A stretch of 11,834 nucleotides of DNA from Pseudomonadota bacterium (lineage in GTDB: Bacteria; Pseudomonadota; Gammaproteobacteria; Competibacterales; Competibacteraceae): NCBI GenBank assembly GCA_018262135.1, contig JAGTSD010000020.1, forward strand, positions 1-11,834, in the 5' to 3' direction. Made by a program: the position numbers and the translations under genes. Shown piece by piece: positions 1 through 6,861 of this stretch. The notes beneath the pieces were generated by a model. That model did not search any database, was not told the origin of the DNA, and worked only from the letters and a program-made list of their open reading frames with translations. The stretch's first letter is position 1, and the number at the start of each line of letters is the position of its first letter.

Positions 1-222
1 GCCGTCCGCCAGAAATTTTCCAGTCAGGCCGACCCGCGCCTGTTGGGCGAGTTGCGCGCCATTGCCCAGGAGGAAGGGCGCCAGTTCCAGGCGGTGCTGG
101 AACAGGCGGTGCGCGAGTTTGTCGAGCGCAAGCGCAGCGCCACGCCCCGCGCCCAGGTCATGGCGCACTTCCAGGCCAGCGTCGAGAAAAACCGCCGGTT
201 GGGCGAGTTGCTGGCCCGATGA
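1..222 (+). CDS. Antitoxin of a Doc-type toxin-antitoxin pair (5' end missing)
   Basis: Open from base 1 in frame 1 to TGA at 220-222, giving the last 73 residues; the start lies outside the window. The visible part is a short strand-like stretch (RQKFSSQ), then two helices (about residues 11-45) in a pattern resembling CopG-type ribbon-helix-helix DNA-binding proteins. A charged C-terminal helix follows (ASVEKNRRLGELLAR), which would be the natural toxin-binding part. Its stop overlaps the ATG of the Fic/Doc gene (ATGA), the tight coupling typical of type II modules. By family precedent it would neutralise the toxin and repress its own promoter. The antitoxin role rests mainly on position; the RHH assignment is by eye and the fold could be Phd-like instead. 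Confidence 0.7.
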   Translation, partial: AVRQKFSSQADPRLLGELRAIAQEEGRQFQAVLEQAVREFVERKRSATPRAQVMAHFQASVEKNRRLGELLAR

Positions 223-596
223 GTCACGATTTTCCCACCCGGTCCGAAGTCGTCGCCATGCACGCGCGGCTGATCGAGGCGTTTGGAGGGATGCCCGGCC
301 TGCGCGATCCCGGCGCCCTGGAAGCCGCCCTGCTGCGGCCCCAGCTCGGCTATTACCGGGACCTCGTCGAAGAGGCGGCGGCGCTGCTGGAGAGCCTGGC
401 CAACAACCATCCGTTCCTGGATGGGAACAAACGGGTGGCTTTCTTCGTCACCGATACCTTCCTGCGGATGAACGGCCACCGGATCGAATGCGACAACGAA
501 GCCGCGTATGCCTTTTTCATGCAACTCTTCGAGACCCAAGCGTTCCGCTTCGACCGGTTGGAACCGTGGCTGCGGGAGCACGTCGGGGTCACATAA
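219..596 (+). CDS. doc: Doc-family (Fic-fold) death-on-curing toxin
   Basis: The 125-residue product matches the usual Doc length. The Fic active-site loop is HPFLDGNKR at residues 64-72, with His64, Asp68, Asn70, Lys71 and Arg72. In canonical AMP-transferring Fic proteins the loop reads HxFxxGNGRxxR; the NKR form is that of phage P1 Doc, which phosphorylates EF-Tu and blocks translation. The upstream half (GLRDPGALEAALLRPQ) is the conserved N-terminal block of the death-on-curing family. The start overlaps the antitoxin stop by ATGA with no strong Shine-Dalgarno, so translation is probably coupled. Family assignment is secure; EF-Tu kinase activity is inferred from the loop. The role is plasmid or island maintenance rather than metal handling. 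Confidence 0.9.
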   Translation: MSHDFPTRSEVVAMHARLIEAFGGMPGLRDPGALEAALLRPQLGYYRDLVEEAAALLESLANNHPFLDGNKRVAFFVTDTFLRMNGHRIECDNEAAYAFFMQLFETQAFRFDRLEPWLREHVGVT

Positions 597-646
597 TTGT
601 TTGCGGTCGGGCCGGCCCCTACCGGAATCGCCCAGCGTCACCGGGC

Positions 647-944
647 GGCCCGTGCCACCGCCTGGCGATCCACCCCGAGCGGCAACGGGCCTTGCGGGCG
701 TCTCTGGCCCAGAGCAGCCACGGGGCGGAGCGAGAAAGTCCGCTGTTTCTGGCGGTGCCACGCGGCGAACGGCGGAAAGCCCTCACCCGCCGCCAGGTCA
801 GCAAATTGTTTCACCGCTACGCGCGGGAAGCCGGACTGCCGCTCGGGGTCACCCCGCACCGCGCGCGGGCGACCTTCATCACCGAGGCTCTGGACCGGAA
901 GTGCCCGATGGAAGCCGTGCAAGCCAGCCAGAGATCGCAAGCTT
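647..944 (+). pseudogene. Tyrosine recombinase (phage-type integrase) fragment, decayed
   Basis: In frame 2 this stretch encodes a middle piece of an integrase catalytic domain: LAIHPERQRAL, then RRQVSKLFHRYAREAG, then the HxxR box in TPHRARATFITEAL (about 854-895), then MEAVQAS. Around 931 the match appears to move to frame 3 (DRKL, where family members have a GH-x-KL box), implying a small indel, and it stops near 944. The N-terminal domain, the first catalytic Arg and the C-terminal Tyr are all absent, so it cannot be active. It has no start codon or ribosome-binding site of its own. Sequence 945-994 is AT-rich and holds nothing I recognise; 597-646 likewise. The fragment marks a former mobile element next to the metal locus. 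Confidence 0.65.
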
Positions 945-994
945 TACCATGCGTTATTAGGGGTTATCGCAGAAAATGGAAAAAATCAGATGCC

Positions 995-2047
995 TCAATG
1001 GCTATGCCGATGATGCGAGTCCGGAAAGTGGTTATGGAAATGAGTCAGCGGCTCATGGCGGTGTGGGTGAAGATGTTGGGTGTCGGTCGGCACCTGCTCG
1101 TCATGCGGGTGCTGGTGGTGGGCATCGTGGACATGCTCGTGCTCATGTTCCATCGCCTCGTGCGTGTGTAGGTGGTTGTGCTGCTCGGTGAGGTGCAGCC
1201 AGACGCCCAGCGCCATCCATGCGGCGGCGATCAGCAACCGAGCGCTGACGGGCTCACCCAGGAGGGGAATGGCCAGGACGGCGCCAAAAAACGGCGCTAC
1301 GGTGAAGTAGGCCCCGGTTCGGGCGGTCCCGAGATGCCGCAGGCCAATCACGAAAAGGGCCAAGCTCACGCCATAGGCCAGAAAGCCCACGACCATGGCC
1401 CCGGCCAGATTCGGCAGCGGCGGCCAAGTCGCACCCAGCGCGAAGGCACAGGTCAGATTGACCGAACCGGCGACCAGTCCCTTGACTGCGGCAATCCAGG
1501 TCGCATCCGCCAGAGACACCTTGCGCGTCAGGTTGTTGTCGAGTCCCCACGCGAAGCACGCGCCCAGCACGGCCAGCGAAGGCCACAGGCCCGCGAAGCG
1601 GGCTTCATCCGGCCAGCTCAAGACCCCGGCACCGGCTACGATGGCGACCATGCCCAGCGCAATCCGTCGGTCGAAGTTTTCCTTGAAAGCGAACCAGGCC
1701 AGCAGGGCCGTGAATACGCCTTCGGCGTTCAACAGCAAGGCCGCGCCCGATGCGGGCATCCCGGTCAAGCCCAGCATCAACAGCACCGGGCCGACGATAC
1801 CGCCCGCCACGATGGCGCCGGCGAACCACGGTTGTTCGTGGCGCGGGAGTCTAACAGCAGGAGCGTTGTTCAAACGGCGATACAGCGTCAGGCCGATGCC
1901 GGAGCCCAGGTAGAGCAGGCCGGCCAGCAGCCACGGATCGACACTGGTCAAGAGCAGTTTCGCCAGTGGCGTTCCCGCGCCGAACAGCAAGGCGGCCCCG
2001 AGAGCCGCCGGAACGCCCGCTTGGCGTAACCCTGCTGTCCAATTCAT
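995..2047 (-). CDS. DMT/EamA-family transporter with His-rich C-terminal tail
   Basis: A 350-residue protein. Residues 1 to about 285 hold about ten hydrophobic helices in two EamA-like halves, with the glycine-rich N-terminal helix (GAALLFGAGTPLAKLLL) typical of drug/metabolite transporters. Residues 286-350 form a hydrophilic tail with 23 His in 65 residues, in blocks such as HEHEHVHDAHHQHPH and HFHNHFPDSHHRHSH. Such tails bind Ni, Co, Zn or Cu in other transporters, so a metal substrate or metal-gated activity is plausible but not shown. The start is supported by AGGA seven bases upstream of the ATG. It lies downstream of cusA in the same direction, about 175 bp away. It could be an exporter of a metabolite or metal chelate; the substrate cannot be read from sequence. 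Confidence 0.88.
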   Translation of the reverse strand: MNWTAGLRQAGVPAALGAALLFGAGTPLAKLLLTSVDPWLLAGLLYLGSGIGLTLYRRLNNAPAVRLPRHEQPWFAGAIVAGGIVGPVLLMLGLTGMPASGAALLLNAEGVFTALLAWFAFKENFDRRIALGMVAIVAGAGVLSWPDEARFAGLWPSLAVLGACFAWGLDNNLTRKVSLADATWIAAVKGLVAGSVNLTCAFALGATWPPLPNLAGAMVVGFLAYGVSLALFVIGLRHLGTARTGAYFTVAPFFGAVLAIPLLGEPVSARLLIAAAWMALGVWLHLTEQHNHLHTHEAMEHEHEHVHDAHHQHPHDEQVPTDTQHLHPHRHEPLTHFHNHFPDSHHRHSH

Positions 2048-2054
2048 CCGGTCG

Positions 2055-2058
2055 TCCT
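2055..2058 (-). promoter_or_regulatory. Ribosome-binding site of the DMT gene
   Basis: Reads AGGA on the minus strand, seven bases before the ATG at 2047-2045, and supports that start. Confidence 0.55.
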
Positions 2059-2061
2059 AAT

Positions 2062-2107
2062 CTTTGTAGGCATACGACAACGATTCCTTCATTTTTAGGC
2101 TACAAAG
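2062..2107. repeat. Inverted repeat CTTTGTAG / CTACAAAG upstream of the DMT gene
   Basis: CTTTGTAG at 2062-2069 is matched by its exact reverse complement CTACAAAG at 2100-2107, with a 30-base spacer. The arm nearer the gene lies just upstream of the Shine-Dalgarno and start codon of the His-tailed transporter. The layout would fit a pair of operator half-sites or a long-loop leader hairpin. The family of any binding protein is unknown, and an 8-bp match in an AT-richer gap could be chance. Confidence 0.35.
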
Positions 2108-2130
2108 CGGCAACTCTCATGCAAGTTCAG

Positions 2131-2148
2131 AAAAAACGTTCGTTTTTA
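2131..2148 (-). terminator. Possible weak terminator after cusA (A/T-rich hairpin)
   Basis: On the minus strand AAAAAC, a GAAC tetraloop and GTTTTTT form a perfect 6-bp stem running into a T-tract, about 75 bases past the cusA stop. The stem has only one C-G pair, so it would be weak. It could instead be a palindromic protein-binding site (AAAAACG-TT-CGTTTTT on the plus strand). It sits between the cus operon and the His-tailed transporter, where an operon boundary is expected. Confidence 0.3.
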
Positions 2149-2189
2149 TGGTACAGATCCTTAACTGTTCCCAACGAATGTCACTGTTC

Positions 2190-2227
2190 AAAGTCGACGT
2201 CAGCCGATGGTTAAAGTCGCTGTCAGC
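2190..2227. repeat. Imperfect 15-bp direct repeat at the cusA 3' end
   Basis: AAAGTCGACGTCAGC at 2190-2204 recurs as AAAGTCGCTGTCAGC at 2213-2227 (13 of 15 identical, 23-bp period, about two helical turns). The second copy covers the cusA stop codon. It could be a pair of binding sites or a slippage duplication; no function is assigned. Confidence 0.4.
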
Positions 2228-5200
2228 GGGGAGTCTTGAGGCCGACCGCGTTGGCATCGGTGGCCTCGGAACGGTGCATGGCGGATCGCGCCGCACGGCG
2301 CAGGCCCGCTTCCTTGACCAGCGCGTACAACGCCGGAATCACGATCAGCGTCAATACCGTTGACGAGATCATCCCCCCGACCATCGGCGCGGCGATCCGG
2401 CGCATCACTTCCGACCCGGCGCCGCTGCTCCAGAGAATGGGCAACAGACCGGCCATGATTGCCACCACCGTCATCATTTTAGGGCGTACCCGCTCCACCG
2501 CGCCCTCCATCACCGCCGCGTAAATGTCGCTCACGGTCAACGGTTGGCCTGCCGCCTCGCGCTGGCGGCGTAAGGTGGTGAGGGCGTGATCCAGATAAAT
2601 CAGCATGATCACCCCGGTTTCCGCCGCTACTCCGGCCAGTGCGATAAACCCGACCGCGACCGCCACGCTCAGGTTATAGCCCAACCCAGCCATCAACCAG
2701 ACGCCACCGACCAGCGCAAAGGGCAGGGCCAGCATGACAATGAACGTCTCGGTTAGCCGGCGGAAATTGAGGTAGAGCAGGACAAAGATAATGAGCAGGG
2801 TAAACGGCACCACGATAATCAGTCGGGCCTTGGCGCGTTCCATGTACTCGAACTGTCCGCTCCAGGCGACGTAATACCCCGGCTTGAACTGCACTTGCTG
2901 GCGCACCGCCTGCTGGGCGTCGGCGACGTAGCCGCCAATGTCGCGGCCGCGAATGTCCACGTAGATATAGGCGGAGAGCAGGGCGTTTTCGGTGCGGATG
3001 CTGGGCGCGCCCTTGCCGAGACCGATGCTCGCCACCTGCCCCAACGGAATCATCGCCCCGCCCGGCACGGGAATCAGCACTTGGGCAATCGCCTGCGGAT
3101 CGGCGCGCAAATCGCGGGGATAACGGACGTTAACCCCGAACCGCTCCCGCCCCTCGACGGTGGTGGTCACCGTCTCCCCACCCAAGGCGGTGGCGATGAC
3201 TTCCTGCACGTCGCCGATGCCCAGACCGTAACGGGCCAGCGCCGCCCGATCCGGTTCGATGTTCAGATAATAACCGCCGGTGATGCGTTCGGCGTAGGCG
3301 CTGGTCGTGCCGGGGACGGTCTTGACGACGGCTTCAATCGCTTTGGCCAATTGCTCCAGTTCGGCGAGATCATTGCCGAATACCTTGATGCCGATGGGAG
3401 TGCGGATGCCGGTCGAGAGCATGTCCGTCCGCGCCTTGATCGGCATGGTCCAGGCGTTGCTGACGCCGGGGATTTGCAGCGCCTGGTCCAGCTCGGCAAT
3501 CAGCGTGTCCATGGTCATGCCGGACCGCCATTCCCGTTCCGGCTTCAGGTTGATCACCGTTTCAAACATCTCCAGCGGTGCCGGATCCGTCGCCGTTGCG
3601 GCTCGCCCGGCCTTGCCGTACACCGAGGCGACTTCCGGGAAGGTTTTGATGATGCGGTTCTGGGTCTGCAGGATCTCGGCGGCCTTGGTGACCGACAAGC
3701 CCGGCAAGGTGGCGGGCATGTACAGCAGGGTTCCCTCGTTGAGGGTCGGCATGAATTCACTGCCCAGCCGGCTGGCCGGATAGTACGACGCCGCCAGAAT
3801 CAGCAGCGCCAGCAGAATCGTCAGTTTTTTCCAGCGCATGACTCCGGCGATCAGCGGACGATACGCCCAGATCAGAAAGCGGTTCAGCGGGTTGCGATGT
3901 TCGGGAATGATTTTGCCGCGAATGAACAGCACCATCAGCGCTGGAACCAGGGTCAGCGACAGCAGCGCCGCTCCCGCCATCGCAAAAGTTTTGGTGTAGG
4001 CCAGCGGCTTGAACAGCCGCCCTTCCTGCGCTTCCAGGGTGAACACCGGCAGGAACGAGACCGTGATGATCAGCAGACTGAAAAACAGCGCCGGACCCAC
4101 TTCCTTGGCCGCCTCGACCATGATCGTGACCCGCGAGGCGTCGGGCGCGGCCCGTTCCAAATGCTTGTGGGCGTTTTCGATCATCACGATGGCCGCGTCC
4201 ACCATCGCGCCAATCGCAATCGCAATGCCGCCCAGGCTCATGATGTTGGAGTTCATGTCCAACATCCGCATCACGATAAAGGCGATGAGGATACCGACCG
4301 GCAGCATCAGAATCGCCACCAGCGCGCTGCGGACATGGAATAGAAACACGATGCAGACCAGCGCGACGATGAGACTTTCTTCCAGCAAGGTGTTTTTCAG
4401 CGTCTCGATCGCGCGATGGATCAGGTCGGAGCGGTCGTAAACCGGTTCGATGGTCACGCCTTGCGGCAGGCCGCTGGCGATCTCGGCCAGCTTGGCCTTG
4501 AGGTTGTGGATCACGTCCAGCGTGTTCGCGCCGAAGCGGGCGACGGCAATCCCGCTGACGGCTTCGCCCTCCCCGTTCAGCTCGGTAATGCCGCGCCGCT
4601 CATCCGGTCCCATCTCGACCCGCGCCACAGCGCGCAGCAGCACCGGCACCCCGCCCTCGGCCTTGAGCACCAGTTGCTCCAAATCGGCGGCGCCCCGCAA
4701 GTAGCCTTTGCCGCGCACCATGTATTCGGTTTCCGCCAGTTCCACCACCCGCCCGCCGACATCGCGGTTGCTGGTGCGGATGACTTCGCTGACCCGCATC
4801 AACGGGATGCCGTAGGCTTGCAGCTTGCGCGGGTCGACCACGACTTGGTACTGCTGGACGAAGCCGCCCACGCCGGCGATTTCGGCGACGCCTTGCGCCT
4901 TGGTGAGCTGGTAGCGGATGAACCAGTCCTGCAAGGTGCGCAGTTCCGCCAGAGTACGCTGGGCGCCGAGCACGACATATTGATAGACCCAGCCGACGCC
5001 GGTCGCATCCGGCCCCAGACTAGGCGTGACTCCAGTCGGCAGCCGTCCGGCGGCAAAGTTGAGATATTCCAGCACTCGCGACCGCGCCCAATACAGGTCG
5101 GTCCCGTCCTCGAAGATCACATAGACGAAGGACGCGCCGAAGAACGAGAACCCCCGCACCACCTTGGAACGAGGCACGCCGAGCATGGCGGTGCTGAGCG

Positions 5201-5402
5201 GATAAGTGATTTGATCCTCGACCACTTGCGGCGCCTGGCCGGGATACTCGGTGTAAATGATGACCTGCGTATCGGAGAGATCGGGCAATGCATCGAGCGG
5301 GGTATGGAGAACGGCGTAGATGCCGGCGGCGATCACGAACGCCGCGAGCAGCAGCACCAGAAACAGATTGCGGGCGGAAGCCTCGATGATGCGTCCGAGC
5401 AT
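2223..5402 (-). CDS. cusA: CusA-type Cu(I)/Ag(I) efflux RND pump
   Basis: This is the inner-membrane proton-driven pump of the CusCBA tripartite exporter: 1059 residues from the chosen start (E. coli CusA is 1047). TM1 is at about 12-31. TM4 carries GAMVDAAIVMIEN at 398-410 with the proton-relay Asp402, the monovalent-cation version of the heavy-metal RND motif. The three substrate methionines of E. coli CusA (573, 623, 672) have counterparts at Met562 (LLYMPAT), Met612 (PLEMFET) and Met661 (TDMLSTG) with identical 50 and 49 spacing. The frame stays open 29 codons upstream inside cusB, but the start at 5402-5400 is preferred: MLGRIIEASARN is the family N-terminus, it lies 1 bp after the cusB stop, and a weak AGGG precedes it by 8 bases. 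No frame damage is seen. Confidence 0.96.
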   Translation of the reverse strand: MLGRIIEASARNLFLVLLLAAFVIAAGIYAVLHTPLDALPDLSDTQVIIYTEYPGQAPQVVEDQITYPLSTAMLGVPRSKVVRGFSFFGASFVYVIFEDGTDLYWARSRVLEYLNFAAGRLPTGVTPSLGPDATGVGWVYQYVVLGAQRTLAELRTLQDWFIRYQLTKAQGVAEIAGVGGFVQQYQVVVDPRKLQAYGIPLMRVSEVIRTSNRDVGGRVVELAETEYMVRGKGYLRGAADLEQLVLKAEGGVPVLLRAVARVEMGPDERRGITELNGEGEAVSGIAVARFGANTLDVIHNLKAKLAEIASGLPQGVTIEPVYDRSDLIHRAIETLKNTLLEESLIVALVCIVFLFHVRSALVAILMLPVGILIAFIVMRMLDMNSNIMSLGGIAIAIGAMVDAAIVMIENAHKHLERAAPDASRVTIMVEAAKEVGPALFFSLLIITVSFLPVFTLEAQEGRLFKPLAYTKTFAMAGAALLSLTLVPALMVLFIRGKIIPEHRNPLNRFLIWAYRPLIAGVMRWKKLTILLALLILAASYYPASRLGSEFMPTLNEGTLLYMPATLPGLSVTKAAEILQTQNRIIKTFPEVASVYGKAGRAATATDPAPLEMFETVINLKPEREWRSGMTMDTLIAELDQALQIPGVSNAWTMPIKARTDMLSTGIRTPIGIKVFGNDLAELEQLAKAIEAVVKTVPGTTSAYAERITGGYYLNIEPDRAALARYGLGIGDVQEVIATALGGETVTTTVEGRERFGVNVRYPRDLRADPQAIAQVLIPVPGGAMIPLGQVASIGLGKGAPSIRTENALLSAYIYVDIRGRDIGGYVADAQQAVRQQVQFKPGYYVAWSGQFEYMERAKARLIIVVPFTLLIIFVLLYLNFRRLTETFIVMLALPFALVGGVWLMAGLGYNLSVAVAVGFIALAGVAAETGVIMLIYLDHALTTLRRQREAAGQPLTVSDIYAAVMEGAVERVRPKMMTVVAIMAGLLPILWSSGAGSEVMRRIAAPMVGGMISSTVLTLIVIPALYALVKEAGLRRAARSAMHRSEATDANAVGLKTPR

Positions 5403-5403
5403 G

Positions 5404-6861
5404 TCAGTGGCCCTGGTGTGGACTGGCCGGTGCGGGTGGTGTCTCCGGCGTGGTCGCGGCGCTGGGAGCCGTCGCGCCATGCCCGTCATGCCCGCCGAAG
5501 CTGCCCAGCGCCGCTTTCAAATTGCTTTCGGCGTCGATCAGGAAATTGGCGGACACCACGACCCGCTCCTGATCGGCGAGTCCCTCCAGCACCTGCACAT
5601 ACTCATCGCCCCGCAGGCCCAACCGCACTTCACGCGGCTGATAGCGGCCCTCCCCCAATTCGACCAGCACCACTGGCCGGGTGCCGCTGCCGAGTACCGC
5701 CGAGGTGGGGATGGTCAAAACCGCCGCCTTGTTATGGCTGGCGGCCAATTCAATGCTGGCGTACATGGCCGGGCGAAGGCGGCCTTTGGGGTTCGGCAAT
5801 TCGATCCGCACCTGCGCGGTGCGGGTCTGCGGATTCAGGGTCGGGTAAATGAAGGCGACCTTGCCGGCGAACTGTTCGCCGGGGAAGGCGTTGACGGTGA
5901 TGCGCGCTTCCTGACCGGGATGCACCAGGTTCAGGTCTTGCTCGAAGACATCCGCCACCAGCCACAGCGACGATAAATCGGCGATGCGATAGAGCACTTC
6001 GCCCGGCATAAAGCGCATGCCCTGGATCGCGGTTTTTTCCAGCACCACACCGTCCGCCGGCGCTTTCAACAGCAATTGCTGTTGCGGCTGGCCCTCTTTG
6101 CGCAGGCGTTCCAGTTGATCGGCGGAAATTTCCCAGTTACGCAGCCGCAGCAGCGCCGTTTCCGCCAACTGGTTCATGCCTTCGCGGGTTTCGGGACTGC
6201 TCTCGCTCAGGGCGCGCAGCCCGCCGCGGGCCAGGAGATACTCGCGTTGGGCGGAGACCAGTTCGGGGCTGTACACGGCCATCAGCGGTTCGCCGCGTTT
6301 CACGGTCTGGCCGGTGCTGTTGACCAGCAGGCGCTCGATCCAGCCTTCAAAGCGGGCCGTCACCGTGAACAAACGGCGCTCGTCGGGAGCGATCAGGCCG
6401 ACGGCGCGCACCGGACGGCTGAGAACACGCCGCCGCGCCGCTTCGGTTCGCACCCCCAGCTTTTGCACTTTCTCCGGACTGATGCGGACTTGATCGCCGC
6501 CGGTCTCTTCACCCTCGTAGACGGGGATGTAGTCCATTCCCATCGAATCTTTTTTCGGCGTCGGCGAGGTGTCCGGCAATCCCATCGGATTGCGGTAATA
6601 CAGGATGCGCTTTGGGGCCGTGGCGGGTGTTGGCGGAGCGACTTCGCTCTCGTAGACGGGGATATAGTCCATCCCCATCGAATCTTTCTTGGGGGTCGGC
6701 GAGGTGTCTGGCAACCCCATCGGGTTGCGGTAATAGAGAATCTTGCCCTGCTCGGCGGCGATAGCGGCCGGTGGCAGGAACCCGTTTTCCGGGTACCCCG
6801 GGTAACCCAGCCCGACGGCAGTTCCGACCCAGACTACTAAAACCAGAGTACGCGGGCTCAC
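5404..6861 (-). CDS. cusB: CusB-type periplasmic adaptor (membrane fusion protein) with duplicated metal-binding domain
   Basis: The adaptor joins the CusA pump to the CusC channel and passes Cu/Ag to CusA. It has 485 residues with an N-terminal hydrophobic export segment (6-20). Two copies of a 31-residue heavy-metal-binding domain follow at 41-71 and 86-116 (ILYYRNPMG...SMGMDYIPVYE), identical in amino acids. The barrel-sandwich, hairpin and beta-barrel regions of the HlyD/RND adaptor family come next (GLIAPDERRLFTVTARFEGW at 155-174; LKAPADGVV; SLWLVADVFEQDL). The C-terminus is His-rich (GGHDGHG, HQGH). The start is GTG at 6861, overlapping the cusC stop (GTGA), with AGGAG seven bases upstream. 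The frame is open far upstream through cusC, but that part has no adaptor similarity. Confidence 0.95.
   Translation of the reverse strand: MSPRTLVLVVWVGTAVGLGYPGYPENGFLPPAAIAAEQGKILYYRNPMGLPDTSPTPKKDSMGMDYIPVYESEVAPPTPATAPKRILYYRNPMGLPDTSPTPKKDSMGMDYIPVYEGEETGGDQVRISPEKVQKLGVRTEAARRRVLSRPVRAVGLIAPDERRLFTVTARFEGWIERLLVNSTGQTVKRGEPLMAVYSPELVSAQREYLLARGGLRALSESSPETREGMNQLAETALLRLRNWEISADQLERLRKEGQPQQQLLLKAPADGVVLEKTAIQGMRFMPGEVLYRIADLSSLWLVADVFEQDLNLVHPGQEARITVNAFPGEQFAGKVAFIYPTLNPQTRTAQVRIELPNPKGRLRPAMYASIELAASHNKAAVLTIPTSAVLGSGTRPVVLVELGEGRYQPREVRLGLRGDEYVQVLEGLADQERVVVSANFLIDAESNLKAALGSFGGHDGHGATAPSAATTPETPPAPASPHQGH
6514..6741 (-). repeat. Tandem repeat encoding two identical metal-binding domains of CusB
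   Basis: Two 93-bp units, 6514-6606 and 6649-6741, with a 135-bp period. They differ at 10 positions and every difference is synonymous, so both 31-residue peptides are the same. The 42-bp linker encodes an Ala/Pro-rich spacer. This is a true in-frame domain duplication that has aged at the DNA level while the protein has been held constant. Confidence 0.95.

Noticed and set aside
62..1171. A single 369-codon plus-strand gene across the left edge
   Set aside because: It overlaps the antitoxin and Doc genes in another frame; only about 647-931 resembles a real protein (integrase), and its tail is antisense to the DMT gene.
5403..5489. 29-codon N-terminal extension of CusA
   Set aside because: Arg/His/Pro-rich, inside cusB, not a family N-terminus; the start 1 bp after the cusB stop fits better.
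2895..5852. Two plus-strand open frames of about 480 codons (2895-4343, 4416-5852) opposite cusA and cusB
   Set aside because: Same third-position GC effect; composition rich in His, Gln, Arg and Asp with no family signature.
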